Of a stretch of 64,000 bases of DNA, positions 10,593 through 22,522 are shown piece after piece. Source of the DNA: Pseudomonadota bacterium (GTDB lineage: Bacteria; Pseudomonadota; Gammaproteobacteria; Burkholderiales; Casimicrobiaceae); assembly GCA_009786025.1 (NCBI GenBank), contig WQUA01000005.1:1-64000 (forward strand). Reading direction: 5' to 3'. Each line of letters begins with the position of its first letter. Position 1 is the first letter of the stretch. The notes under the pieces are model-generated. The model worked only from the letters and a program-made list of their open reading frames with translations, was not told the DNA's origin and did no database searches. A program made the position numbers and the translations under genes.

Positions 10593-10662
10593 GGCGGCAG
10601 ATCAAAAAAATAATGCCCGAAGCCGATTTCCGGCTTGATTTTCGGCGTTGCCGCCCTTATTA

Positions 10663-10689
10663 TTAGCACTCGAGTCGCGTGAGTGCTAA
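10663..10689 (+). promoter_or_regulatory. CIRCE operator (HrcA binding site)
   Basis: ttagcactc-gagtcgcgt-gagtgctaa, exact TTAGCACTC-N9-GAGTGCTAA, upstream of groES. Confidence 0.97.
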
Positions 10690-10786
10690 CAGCGCATGGG
10701 CAATTTTCTCTTGATCCCTCGTGTTTGGCACATCACTGCGAAATCTCCCCTTATTTACAGGCAACTTAACAGGAGTGAGTGCTAAC

Positions 10787-12761
<1,975 letters not shown>

Positions 12762-12800
12762 TCGGAAGCAAGAGCTTCGATTACCGTTGTATTCCCAAAT

Positions 12801-12835
12801 AAAAAAGGGCGGGTTTTCAAACCCGCCCTTTTTTT
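12801..12835 (+). terminator. Rho-independent terminator of groESL
   Basis: aaaaaagggcgggtttt-caaacccgcccttttttt. Confidence 0.93.
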
Positions 12836-12984
12836 ATCACGCGGAGAAATGAACTCCCCTCTCCCGCTTGCGGGAGGGGGGTTGGGGGAGAGGGGACTAG
12901 AGCGCTGGAGAGAACGGGTTAAACATGCTACGATGCGCTCCTCCCGCCGCGTGCCTCAACCGGTCGTTGCGGGTGTCATTTCCC

Positions 12985-13074
12985 GGAAGCGTGGCAGAGT
13001 GGTTGAATGCACCGGTCTTGAAAACCGGCGAGGGTGCAAGCCCTTCGTGAGTTCGAATCTCACCGCTTCCGCCA
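12985..13074 (+). tRNA. tRNA-Ser(UGA), CCA encoded
   Basis: ggaagcg...cgcttccGCCA acceptor, anticodon loop cttgaaa (TGA), variable arm, gttcgaatc T-loop. Confidence 0.95.
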
Positions 13075-13152
13075 GCGCGTGGCTGTTTGCGTTAATGCAA
13101 ATATTCCTTTTCCGCTTACTTGCAAAACAGCTTGCACATGCAAACCGCGCAA

Positions 13153-13455
13153 TCAAGAGTGCTTATCCTCAACCCTTCGCATCAGCTCCGCCCGCTCGTC
13201 CGCCCCGAGCCGATGAAACCACGTTAGCAGTTTCGCTTCCTCGTCGTTTTCCGCGTAAAAATATGAAACGGGCATATTCAGCGCACGGGCAATTCGCCCC
13301 ACCATCGAGAAATCCGGCTCGTGCTTGCCCCTCTCGTACTGATTCATCCGAGCGCTTGCCGACATTTCATCAATCCCCGCCAGCACACCAAGTCGCTCCT
13401 GAGACAAACCTGCCTCGCATCTTGCTTCCTTGAGACGCTTCGAGAAGACAGCCAT
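13153..13455 (-). CDS. XRE-family HTH transcriptional regulator
   Basis: RLKEARCEAGLSQERLGVLAGIDEMSASARMNQYERGKHEPDFSMVGRIARALNMPVSYFY. Confidence 0.92.
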   Translation of the reverse strand: MAVFSKRLKEARCEAGLSQERLGVLAGIDEMSASARMNQYERGKHEPDFSMVGRIARALNMPVSYFYAENDEEAKLLTWFHRLGADERAELMRRVEDKHS

Positions 13456-13476
13456 TCTTAGCCTCCGCTGTAGAGA

Positions 13477-13525
13477 CTAAGATGATCTTAGGGTTATGTT
13501 GACTTAACACTAAGGGTTACTTAGT
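13477..13525. promoter_or_regulatory. Paired operator palindromes with TTGACT-N17-TAGTAT promoter
   Basis: ctaagat-g-atcttag (13477-13491) and actaag-ggtta-cttagt (13509-13525); -35 13499-13504, -10 13522-13527. Confidence 0.75.
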
Positions 13526-13555
13526 ATTGCCTACATCGCATAAAGGAGACGGGTC

Positions 13556-14116
13556 ATGCAAAAATCATTTTTTGTTCTAATAACGTTATTGTGCTTTGGT
13601 CTGACTGGGTGTCAAACGATTGAGTTGCCAAGCAACGCTTCAGTTACTACGGGCGACAGACCTTATTTGGACAAGGTGACGTTCATCTATAAAAGCAATG
13701 CTGGTTTTTCAAAGCGAAAAGTTTGCATCGCCGAAAATCTGCAAAACAGGTCTGTCAGGCTTCAGGATGCGTCGTTAATGGTGGGCACCAGAGGTATTAC
13801 AAGGCAGTCCGTTGAACCCGGGGGAGAGTTTTTCAAATTGATCGACGAGAAAAGCGAAACGCTGATAGCTACGGGAGTAGAAGCATATACCTCCATGCTT
13901 CTGACCCGCTTCGCAAAGTTCGATGTGAAATCTGCATCTTCCAATGGTTCAACAACGCTTGTCTTCAGCAATATCACTTGGGCTCAGCAAAGCACTGGAT
14001 ACTTGATGAACGATGGTTTTAATCCAGCTTCTGCGCTTCCCGGAGGGCCGGCGGCTGAAATATATGAAACGCTAAGCAGGGTTTCAGACAAAATAAAATC
14101 TTGCGAACAGCAATAA
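13556..14116 (+). CDS. Small predicted lipoprotein, unknown function
   Basis: Lipobox GLTGC; strong SD aaaggag. Confidence 0.7.
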   Translation: MQKSFFVLITLLCFGLTGCQTIELPSNASVTTGDRPYLDKVTFIYKSNAGFSKRKVCIAENLQNRSVRLQDASLMVGTRGITRQSVEPGGEFFKLIDEKSETLIATGVEAYTSMLLTRFAKFDVKSASSNGSTTLVFSNITWAQQSTGYLMNDGFNPASALPGGPAAEIYETLSRVSDKIKSCEQQ

Positions 14117-14486
14117 AATCGTTATATGAAATTTGAGGCGTACTGATATGAAATGTGCGGGCGGCAGATTGCCTCCCACACGCCACTATCGGTGCGCCCT
14201 ATTTGCGGGGCATGGATTCTGCGACTCCGCTTCACTCCGCACAGAATGACGGCTTTTCGTCCGCGCACTCCGCGTGAGATATTCTTTGCGCTCTATGCGT
14301 TCTTTGCGGTCAAATAATGTTTTTTGATTCCCGGATGGCGCTTCGCTTATCCGGGCTTGCTTGGCGAAGAAGGCGCACGACCGAAGCGAATGCGGTACAA
14401 GGGATTGAAGTATAGATTGGCGATGAGCGAAGCGATGACGCAGAATCCATAACCCCATCCCCATCGCCGGCTCTGATTCCTGTATC

Positions 14487-15869
14487 TCACCGCTCCCCGG
14501 TCTTGTACTCCACATACGCGCGGTCGCGTGTTTGTTGGAGGAAGTCTTCAAACGCTTCGTCGCTCTTGCGTTGTCGCAATGCTTGTCGCGCTTGTTCGTG
14601 CTGGTATTCTGCGGTGACGTCTTGTTGGCGGCGCTCAAGGACTTCGACCAGGTGCCAGCCGAACGGTGAGCGGATGGGTACTGATATTTTTCTCTGTTGC
14701 AGCGCGTTCATCGCTCGCTCGAAATCGGGTACGGTGTCGCCGGGGTTGATCCAGCCGAGATCGCCGCCGCGCGAACTGGAAGCGTCTTCGGACATCAGCC
14801 GCGCGATGGTCTCGAACGATTCGCCTGCTTCGAGCCGTTGGGCGGCGCGTTCGATTTTTTGTTTGGCGTCGTCTTCAGAGACGGTTTCGGAGACGCGCAC
14901 CAGAATGTGGCGGGCGTGGGTTTGTTCGACCACTTTCGGTTCGTTACGGCTGCGCGAATCGTTCAGTTTCAGGATGTGGAAGCCGGCCGGGCTGCGCAGG
15001 ATGTTCGAAATTTGATCTTTTTTCATGGCGCGCACGACATCGGCGAACAATGTCGGCAGGCGCGCCGGCGTGCGCCAGTCGAGTGTGCCGCCGGTCAGGG
15101 CGTCGGAGGCGTCGGACATGGCGACGGCGGTTTGCGCAAAGTCGGCGCCATCGTTCAGTTTTTTGAGAATGTCTTCGGCGCGGGCGTGGCGCGCATCAAC
15201 GACTTCGGGAGTTGCCTGGCTGGGAATGCTGACGAGGATGTGTGAAATCAGGTATTCGGTTTCGCCGTCGGTTTGAGCATTGACCAGTTTGAGGTAGGCG
15301 TCAACTTCGGCGTCAGTGACGACGATGTGGCTGTCAACTTCGCGTTCGCGTACCCGTTGCAGGGTGAGTTGACGACGCAATTCTTCGCGGTAGAACGGGA
15401 ACGGGATGTTTTCGCGCGCCAGCGCGGCTTTCAACTCGTCAAGAGACAGATTATTTTCCTGGGCGACGCGGCCGATCGCGCGGTCGATCATCGTATCGTC
15501 AACGCGAATGCCTGTTTCTTTGGCAAATTGCATCAGCGCTTTTTCGGTGATCTGTCGCTCGATGATTTGATGTTCAAGCTCGTTATCGGGGGGCGGCGTG
15601 ACGTTGGCGGTTTTCATCCGTTTGAGGATGGTGTTTTTTTGTGATTCGATGTCGTGTCGGGTAACGGCTTCTTCATTGACGGTCAGCACGATACGATCGA
15701 GCGTAACAAGCTTGGCGGGAGATGTTGATGCTGGAGAGGGCCGCGCCGACGAGGCTGAAGGCGCGGAAGGCGCTTGGGCAAGGGCATGGCCGCCGAGCAG
15801 CGACATGCCGACGAAGACCGCGAGCACGGTGTTGAACGGAGAAGAAAAAAACGTGCTGTGTAGTTTCAT
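14487..15869 (-). CDS. surA: Peptidylprolyl isomerase / periplasmic chaperone SurA
   Basis: SurA N-domain LDRIVLTVNEEAVTRHDI and two parvulin domains. Confidence 0.95.
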   Translation of the reverse strand: MKLHSTFFSSPFNTVLAVFVGMSLLGGHALAQAPSAPSASSARPSPASTSPAKLVTLDRIVLTVNEEAVTRHDIESQKNTILKRMKTANVTPPPDNELEHQIIERQITEKALMQFAKETGIRVDDTMIDRAIGRVAQENNLSLDELKAALARENIPFPFYREELRRQLTLQRVREREVDSHIVVTDAEVDAYLKLVNAQTDGETEYLISHILVSIPSQATPEVVDARHARAEDILKKLNDGADFAQTAVAMSDASDALTGGTLDWRTPARLPTLFADVVRAMKKDQISNILRSPAGFHILKLNDSRSRNEPKVVEQTHARHILVRVSETVSEDDAKQKIERAAQRLEAGESFETIARLMSEDASSSRGGDLGWINPGDTVPDFERAMNALQQRKISVPIRSPFGWHLVEVLERRQQDVTAEYQHEQARQALRQRKSDEAFEDFLQQTRDRAYVEYKTGER

Positions 15870-15878
15870 GGTGAAGCC

Positions 15879-18320
15879 TCAGAATCCAGGGTAAGTCGTA
15901 TAACCGGGGGTGGGGTCGCGCCGCGCCGGATCGCCGTAGGTTGTGTAACCAGGAACGCTGCGGCGCAATACTTCAAGCGGCGACGGGCCGATGCGTCCCA
16001 AACCGCCCAGTTCCAGTTGCAGGAAAAAGGAGGTGTTGGTTTGCTTTGTGGTTGTCGCCAGTCGGTGGATGGCGGCGCGTATCACCCAGCAATCGGCATT
16101 GTATTCGACTCCGGCGATGGCTTCCAGTATTTTTGAATCGACGAGCGAATAATTCAGGCGCCCTACCGTGCTCCAGCGCAGCGACAACGGCCACTGCGCA
16201 GCAATGTCGAATTGTTTCAGTTCGGTTAAGCCCAATTCCGGGTCCTGATACTGTCGCGTGTAACGCCAGCTTCCGGACAACACTTTCCCCGGCGCCGGCA
16301 TCCAGCGGAGGCTGGCGTTGAAGCGTTCATATTGGGATGTATCGAAGCTGTACTGGGTGAGAACCGAGGCCGACCAGGTGCGCGACAGCTGCGCGTCTGC
16401 GCCAAACAGGAAGTCGGAGCTGTTGGCAGAACGCGGCGCTTCGCCGGGTAACACGACCCGTTGATCGGAAAAGTAAAAACGCTGACCGGCCATCACGCGC
16501 AATATTTCGGCGCCACTTTCGGCCAGAATGCGCGAAGTCAACGCCAGTGTCAGTTGATTGGCGTCGCCGAAACGGTCGGAACCGATGTAACGATTTTCGC
16601 TGAATAACTGGGAGAAATTGAAATCGTCGATTGTGGTGTCGAATACCGGCAGCTTGCTCTGATTGCGGTAAGGAACGTAAACGTAGAATATACGCGGCTC
16701 CAGCGTTTGCACATACTGGGATCCGAAGAGTGAGCCCTCGCGCTCAAAGATAAGGCCGCCGTCAAGGCTCACCACCGGAATGGTGACGCCCAGCGTTTTA
16801 TCGGGCGTCGGCGCAGAAGCATTGGGGTCGAGCCAGTAATTGCGCTGCTGAACACCGGCGCGGGCAATGCTGAACCATCCCAGTTCCTGTTTTTTCCAGG
16901 CGAGCGTCGGCTGGATCACGAAGCGTTGTCCCTGCGTCAGATCAATATGGGTGAAACGGGTGTATTCGGCCGAGCCCGAAAGACTGAGGTCAAAGGGGCG
17001 CAGGCTTGGCGTCATCCAATCGTTCATGGCAACCAACACCTGCGGCGCGCGGTTGTACGGCGGCTGGATATAAGCGTTGCTGTCCTGAAGGGTCTGGAAG
17101 TTTTGCACGCGCGCCAAGACGGAAAAAGGGCCTTGCCATGCGCGAAGGCCGGCCTCGCGCGACAATGTGGTCTGCGAGGTGATAGACAAGCGGTCGGCGA
17201 GGTCGGCAAAATAATTGTCGTCGGAAACTTTGGTCGCATCAACGTAAGCATTCATCCACGGCAACAAACCCTGTTGGTGTTTCCACGACATCAGGTAGCG
17301 CGATTGCCCGGCTTGTTGGTCGTTCGGCAGGTATTCGCCGTTGAATTCTCCTTGCATCGACCACGGGCCGCCCAGCAGATAGCGGAATTGCCCACCCAAT
17401 TGCAACCCACGGTTGGTCATCAGGCGCGGCGCAATCGTAGCGTCGTAGTTAGGCGCAAGATTGAGATAGTAGGGCGTGGTGAACTCGAAACCGCGGGCGT
17501 TCGACGAACCGAAGGTCGGCGTCAGAAAACCGGATTTGCGGTTATTGTTCAGCGGGAATTCCATCCAGGGCGTGTAGAAGAGCGGCACGTTCATGAATCG
17601 AATGGATGCGCCATAGGCAGTGCCGACCGAACGCTGGGTGTCGATCTTCATCGTATCGGCGTACAGAAACCAATCGTTGCGCGGTGCCTGACAAGTGGTG
17701 AAGCGGCTGTCGCTTAGCGTGTAGCTGTCGGGGCCGTCGAAAACCAGCGTCTGTGCGTCGCCGCGACCACCGACCTCATCAATGTAAAACGATGGCAATT
17801 GCAAGGTGCCGGTTGCGGTGCTGCGCGCGTAATCAATGTCCGGACCGGTTACCCAACTGCCGTAGCGGCGCACTACGACATTACCGCGAGCGTGTAAGGT
17901 GTCGGCTTCTTGATCGTAGCGCATCCAGTCGGCGAGCACTGTTTCACGATGCGCGCGCAGCTCGACACGACCGCTGGCTTCGATTTGCTGGCGCGTGCCC
18001 TCGGTGCGGTCGGCACGCAGAAAAACCACGCCTTGAGCGTCTTTTGCGGGCGAGAAAGCATGGGGGTTGAGCAGTGGCGTCGCGTGCTGTTTTGTCGTTT
18101 GCGGCAGCGTTGTCTGCTGCGTTGTTTCAAATGGCGATAATTCACGCGCTTCACGCAGCTTGAGTGAAGAAGGCGCGGCATCGGCGGACTGCGCCAGTGC
18201 AGCAGGCGCCGGAGCAAGCAGACAGACGACGCTTGTCGCGACGAAAAATGCCTTCCGAATTTCTCGTTGAACTGCCCGCTGTAATACCCGCCGCAATGAC
18301 ATGAAGATCGACGCCGACAC
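15879..18320 (-). CDS. lptD: LPS-assembly protein LptD
   Basis: OstA-like domain, beta-barrel, adjacent to surA. Confidence 0.95.
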   Translation of the reverse strand: MSASIFMSLRRVLQRAVQREIRKAFFVATSVVCLLAPAPAALAQSADAAPSSLKLREARELSPFETTQQTTLPQTTKQHATPLLNPHAFSPAKDAQGVVFLRADRTEGTRQQIEASGRVELRAHRETVLADWMRYDQEADTLHARGNVVVRRYGSWVTGPDIDYARSTATGTLQLPSFYIDEVGGRGDAQTLVFDGPDSYTLSDSRFTTCQAPRNDWFLYADTMKIDTQRSVGTAYGASIRFMNVPLFYTPWMEFPLNNNRKSGFLTPTFGSSNARGFEFTTPYYLNLAPNYDATIAPRLMTNRGLQLGGQFRYLLGGPWSMQGEFNGEYLPNDQQAGQSRYLMSWKHQQGLLPWMNAYVDATKVSDDNYFADLADRLSITSQTTLSREAGLRAWQGPFSVLARVQNFQTLQDSNAYIQPPYNRAPQVLVAMNDWMTPSLRPFDLSLSGSAEYTRFTHIDLTQGQRFVIQPTLAWKKQELGWFSIARAGVQQRNYWLDPNASAPTPDKTLGVTIPVVSLDGGLIFEREGSLFGSQYVQTLEPRIFYVYVPYRNQSKLPVFDTTIDDFNFSQLFSENRYIGSDRFGDANQLTLALTSRILAESGAEILRVMAGQRFYFSDQRVVLPGEAPRSANSSDFLFGADAQLSRTWSASVLTQYSFDTSQYERFNASLRWMPAPGKVLSGSWRYTRQYQDPELGLTELKQFDIAAQWPLSLRWSTVGRLNYSLVDSKILEAIAGVEYNADCWVIRAAIHRLATTTKQTNTSFFLQLELGGLGRIGPSPLEVLRRSVPGYTTYGDPARRDPTPGYTTYPGF

Positions 18321-18425
18321 GTAGGTGAAAATGCGTTATTCTAGCCGACCCGATGCCTTTCGTTGTGATCAATAGCGCCAGCGGGCAAGCGCAATACCGG
18401 ACATCAAGCCACTTTTTGAATTTTC

Positions 18426-19487
18426 ATGCCGAATTTACCTCTGAATTTGCCTCTTACAACCGCAACCGGGCTTTCCCGTTCTGCTGCGTTGGCCTCCTGG
18501 CTGGATGCGTTGTTCTGTGGCGCCGCCCACGCTATGACACCTGCTTCGTCCGACGCCAGTTTCCGCCGCTATTTCCGTATCGCATTCCAGACGCCGCCCG
18601 TGCTGCTCATGCCACATGTGGCAGGGCTGCTTTCGCTGATCGTGATGGATGCGCCGCCCGACAAGGAAGATTGCCGCCCGTTCATCAAAGTTGCGGGCCT
18701 GCTGCGCGGTTGCGGCGTCAATGCGCCGAAGATTTATGCGCAGAATTTGGCGCAAGGATTTTTGTTGCTCGACGATTTGGGCGATACCACCTACCAAACC
18801 GCATTGGAACGCGGCGCCAATGCACAGGCGCTGTATCTGGATGCGATCGCGGCGCTGGTGGCTTGGCAGTGTGGCACGGAAGCACAAGCGTTGCCGACTT
18901 ACGATGAGGCGTTGCTGCGGCGTGAGCTTGATCTTTTTTCCGACTGGTTTGTTGTCAAACATTGCGGGCACGAATTGCGCGATACCGAACGGGCGATGCT
19001 GGAGCGCACGTTTGCGCTGCTGATTGCTGCCGCACGGGCACAGCCGCAGGTGTTCGTGCATCGTGATTACCATGTTCGCAATTTGATGGATGTAGCGGAA
19101 AACCGCCCCGGCGTACTCGATTTTCAAGATGCCGTGGTCGGGCCGATCGCCTACGACCTGGTGTCGTTGCTGCGTGATGCATATGTGGCGTGGGACGAGG
19201 AACAACAACTCGATTGGGCGATCCGTTACTGGGAGCGCGCCCGCGCTGTCGGTTTGCCGGTGGCCGCGCGTTTTGATGATTTCTGGCGCGACTTTGAGTG
19301 GATGGGTGTGCAGCGGCATCTGAAAGTCGTCGGAATTTTTGCGCGTCTGTGGTATCGAGATGGTAAAGACGCTTACCTCGCCGATATACCGCGTGTGCTT
19401 GGTTATCTGCGGCATGCCTGCGCGCGTTATAGCGAACTGGTGCCGTTGCTGTATTTTCTTGATGCGATCGAAAGAAAAACAATTTAA
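18426..19487 (+). CDS. amgK: N-acetylmuramate/N-acetylglucosamine kinase AmgK (APH fold)
   Basis: VFVHRDYHVRNLM and VLDFQDAVVGPIAYDL; adjacent to murU. Confidence 0.9.
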   Translation: MPNLPLNLPLTTATGLSRSAALASWLDALFCGAAHAMTPASSDASFRRYFRIAFQTPPVLLMPHVAGLLSLIVMDAPPDKEDCRPFIKVAGLLRGCGVNAPKIYAQNLAQGFLLLDDLGDTTYQTALERGANAQALYLDAIAALVAWQCGTEAQALPTYDEALLRRELDLFSDWFVVKHCGHELRDTERAMLERTFALLIAAARAQPQVFVHRDYHVRNLMDVAENRPGVLDFQDAVVGPIAYDLVSLLRDAYVAWDEEQQLDWAIRYWERARAVGLPVAARFDDFWRDFEWMGVQRHLKVVGIFARLWYRDGKDAYLADIPRVLGYLRHACARYSELVPLLYFLDAIERKTI

Positions 19488-19489
19488 CT

Positions 19490-19712
19490 GCACGAAAAAA
19501 GCCTCACGCGAAGGCGCGAAGCCGCGAAGAAGAATCGCCCCTCTCCCGATTGCGGGTGAGGGGCGGGGGAGAGGGCGATCTGATACCTGACCTCTGAAAA
19601 ACCCATCCCCACCCCGGCCCTCCCCTTGAAGGGGAGGGAGCCTCGTTCCTTCGCGTCTTCGCGTGAGATATTCTATGTGCTCTAAGCGTTCTTTGCGGTT
19701 AAAATGGTTTTT
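19490..19712. repeat. Composite dispersed repeat with inverted ends between amgK and murU
   Basis: Left cctcacgcgaaggcgcgaag, right cttcgcgtcttcgcgtgagatattct...gttctttgcggtta; core cccctctcccgattgcgggtgagggg and ccctccccttgaaggggaggg. Confidence 0.8.
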
Positions 19713-19737
19713 TTAAATAAGCAATGCTCCCAGGAAA

Positions 19738-20466
19738 ATGAAAGCACGCGCCATGATTCTGGCAGCCGGTCGCGGTGAGCGAATGCGACCGTTGTCCGAT
19801 CACACGCCAAAACCGTTGTTGATAGCGGGCGGCAAACCTTTGATCGTCTGGCAAATCGAGGCGCTGGCGCGCGCCGGATTTCACGAGATTGTGATCAACG
19901 TTGCCTGGAAAAGTGCGCAGATCGAAGCGGCTCTTGGCGATGGTGCGGCCTGGCAGGCTCGCCTTCTTTATTCGCGGGAACATCCGGCGCTGGAAACGGC
20001 GGGCGGTATCGCACGCGCGTTGCCGCTGCTTGAGCCCGGACCGGTGTTGGTCGTCAGCGCCGATGTCTGGTCGGCTTACGATTATCAGACGCTTCTGCCG
20101 CGCATCGATGCGATGCGTGAACATGAAAATGCTGTGCAGGCGCATTTGGTGATGGCGCCTAATCCGCCGTACCATCCTGAAGGCGATTTCGCATTGGACG
20201 AACAGGGTGTGCTGCGTATGGACGGTGAACGGCTGACTTTCGGCAACATTGGGATTTACCATACGCAGTTGTTTGCAAATGTGAATCCCGACGTGCCGCA
20301 GAAACTGACGCCGTATTACCGGCAATGGGTGGCGCAGGGCATTGTTTCCGGTGAACGCTACGACGGAGCGTGGTTCAACATCGGCGCGCCGGAAGATCTG
20401 GCGGCGCTGAATGCTTTCTTTGCGGCTAAAATATTCAAAAAACCTTTCTTCGCCACTAATCCATAA
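19738..20466 (+). CDS. murU: N-acetylmuramate alpha-1-phosphate uridylyltransferase
   Basis: MILAAGRGERMRPLSDHTPKPLL nucleotidyltransferase motif; adjacent to amgK. Confidence 0.92.
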   Translation: MKARAMILAAGRGERMRPLSDHTPKPLLIAGGKPLIVWQIEALARAGFHEIVINVAWKSAQIEAALGDGAAWQARLLYSREHPALETAGGIARALPLLEPGPVLVVSADVWSAYDYQTLLPRIDAMREHENAVQAHLVMAPNPPYHPEGDFALDEQGVLRMDGERLTFGNIGIYHTQLFANVNPDVPQKLTPYYRQWVAQGIVSGERYDGAWFNIGAPEDLAALNAFFAAKIFKKPFFATNP

Positions 20467-22520
20467 TGAACAATCCTCTACTGGTTTCCTCGGGGCTTCC
20501 CTGTTTTTCTGATGTGTGCCCTGAACATGTCGCGCCAGCGTTGGCGCAGCGTTTGCAGGAAGCACGCGCTGCTGTTGAACAGGTCGTCGCTTGTGACACG
20601 CCGCCGACTTGGGAAAATCTGGCGGCGCCGCTCGCGGAGGCGTTCGATCGCCTCGAACAAATGTGGGGCGCGGTGTCGCATCTGAATGCTGTGGTCAATA
20701 CACCGGCGCTGCGCGATGCATACAACACCGGCTTGCCGTTGTTGACGGCGTTTCATAGCGAAGTGTCGCAGGATGCGCGTTTGTTTGCGCGATACCGCGC
20801 ATTGCGTGACGGCACTTTATTTGCAACGCTCCCGGAAGCGCAACAGAAAGCGATTGATAACGCGCTGCGGGATTTTCGCTTAGGTGGCGTCGATTTGCCG
20901 GAGCCGCAGCGCGTACGCTTCAAGGCGTTGCAGGAAGAAATAGCGCAGCTGTCGGCAACCTTCGATGATCACCTGCTTGACGCGACGCAAGATTTTTCAT
21001 TGCTGGTTACCGACGCGAAAGAGCTTGCTGGCCTTCCACCCGATGTGATTGCCGAGGCGCGTGCGCAGGCGGAGAAGAACGGGCAAACGGGTTGGCGGTT
21101 GACGTTGCTGGCGCCGTGTTATCGACCGGTGATGCAATACGCTGAACACCGGCCGCTGCGGGCGGCGCTGCATCGTGCTTACGCGACGCGCGCGTCTGAG
21201 TTGGGCGTCGATCCGACGCGCGATAACGCGATGCTGATTCGTCGGCTGCTGGCACTGCGCGCCGAGGAGGCGGATCTGCTGGGCTACCCGCACTATGGCG
21301 CGGTTTCGTTGGTGCCGAAAATGGCCAATAGTGTTGATGAAGTGCTGGCGTTTCTCGGCGATTTGGCGAAGCGGGTGCGGCCTTTTGCCGAGCACGATGT
21401 GGAAGCGCTGCGAGCTTTTGCGCGTGAAAAGCTTGGGCTGGATGAGCTGATGCCTTGGGATGTGGCGTTTGCTTCGGAGAAAATGAAGCAACGCGATTAC
21501 GCTTTTTCCGATCAGGAAGTGCGTGCGTATTTTCAGGAAGAAAAGGTATTGAGCGGTTTGTTTCGGATGATTGAAACCTTATTCGGTTTGACGGTTCGCT
21601 CAGCTCCAGCAGAAACCTGGCACCCTGATGTTCGCTATTTCGAGTTAAGTGACAAAACGAATGATAAAGAAAACGGTGAAGTGGTCGGGCGTTTCTATCT
21701 CGATCTCTATGCACGCGAGAAAAAGCAGGGTGGCGCCTGGATGAATGGCGCGTTGCCGTTACGAGTGAAGCGTGATCATATACAGAAGCCGGTTGTATAT
21801 TTGACCTGCAATTTTCCAGCGCCGGTCAGTGGCAAACCAGCGACGTTTACCCACGATGACGTGCTGACGCTGTTCCATGAGTTCGGCCACGGCCTGCATC
21901 AGTTGTTGACGCGTGAACCGACGCCGGGCGTATCCGGGCTTGAGGGTTTTGAATGGGACGCGGTGGAATTGCCCAGTCAGTTGATGGAGAATTTTTGTTG
22001 GGAGTGGAGCGTGGTCGAGGCGATGAGCGGGCATGTTGAAACAGGAGCGCCTTTGCCACGCACATTATTCGACAAAATGCTGGCGGCGCGACATTTTCAG
22101 GCGGGGTTGATGTTGCTTCGGCAAATCGAATTCGGCTTGTTCGACATGCGGCTGCACGCGGCGCGCCCGGCGCCTGATGCGCGTGCTGTGTTGAACGGCG
22201 TACGCCGTGAGGTCGCGGTGTTGCCTTATGCCGATTATGATCGCTTCGAGAACAGCTTCGGACACATTTTTGCGGGCGGTTACGCGGCCGGTTATTACAG
22301 CTATTTGTGGGCGGAAGTGCTGTCATCGGACGCCTACAGTTTGTTCGAGGAGGCGGGCGTGCTTTCAGCCGAGATCGGTCGTCGGTTACGCGACGAAATC
22401 CTCGGGCGCGGCAGTGTGCGAAATGCGCTACAGTCGTTCATTGCGTTCCGCGGTCGCCCCCCACAAATGGGGGCTTTTTTGCGCCACAATGGCATCATAG
22501 AGGTAGCCGAGGAGGTGTGA
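20466..22520 (+). CDS. prlC: Oligopeptidase A (M3 family)
   Basis: TLFHEFGHGLHQLL zinc motif; 684 aa. Confidence 0.95.
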   Translation: MNNPLLVSSGLPCFSDVCPEHVAPALAQRLQEARAAVEQVVACDTPPTWENLAAPLAEAFDRLEQMWGAVSHLNAVVNTPALRDAYNTGLPLLTAFHSEVSQDARLFARYRALRDGTLFATLPEAQQKAIDNALRDFRLGGVDLPEPQRVRFKALQEEIAQLSATFDDHLLDATQDFSLLVTDAKELAGLPPDVIAEARAQAEKNGQTGWRLTLLAPCYRPVMQYAEHRPLRAALHRAYATRASELGVDPTRDNAMLIRRLLALRAEEADLLGYPHYGAVSLVPKMANSVDEVLAFLGDLAKRVRPFAEHDVEALRAFAREKLGLDELMPWDVAFASEKMKQRDYAFSDQEVRAYFQEEKVLSGLFRMIETLFGLTVRSAPAETWHPDVRYFELSDKTNDKENGEVVGRFYLDLYAREKKQGGAWMNGALPLRVKRDHIQKPVVYLTCNFPAPVSGKPATFTHDDVLTLFHEFGHGLHQLLTREPTPGVSGLEGFEWDAVELPSQLMENFCWEWSVVEAMSGHVETGAPLPRTLFDKMLAARHFQAGLMLLRQIEFGLFDMRLHAARPAPDARAVLNGVRREVAVLPYADYDRFENSFGHIFAGGYAAGYYSYLWAEVLSSDAYSLFEEAGVLSAEIGRRLRDEILGRGSVRNALQSFIAFRGRPPQMGAFLRHNGIIEVAEEV

Positions 22521-22522
22521 TC

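Noticed and set aside
12849-13433. 194-aa + strand ORF
   Set aside because: Spans tRNA-Ser and is antisense to the XRE gene; spurious
12985-14490. tRNA-Ser integrated island with att duplication
   Set aside because: Only a ~10-nt tctcaccgct match near 14487 to the tRNA 3' end and no integrase; insufficient
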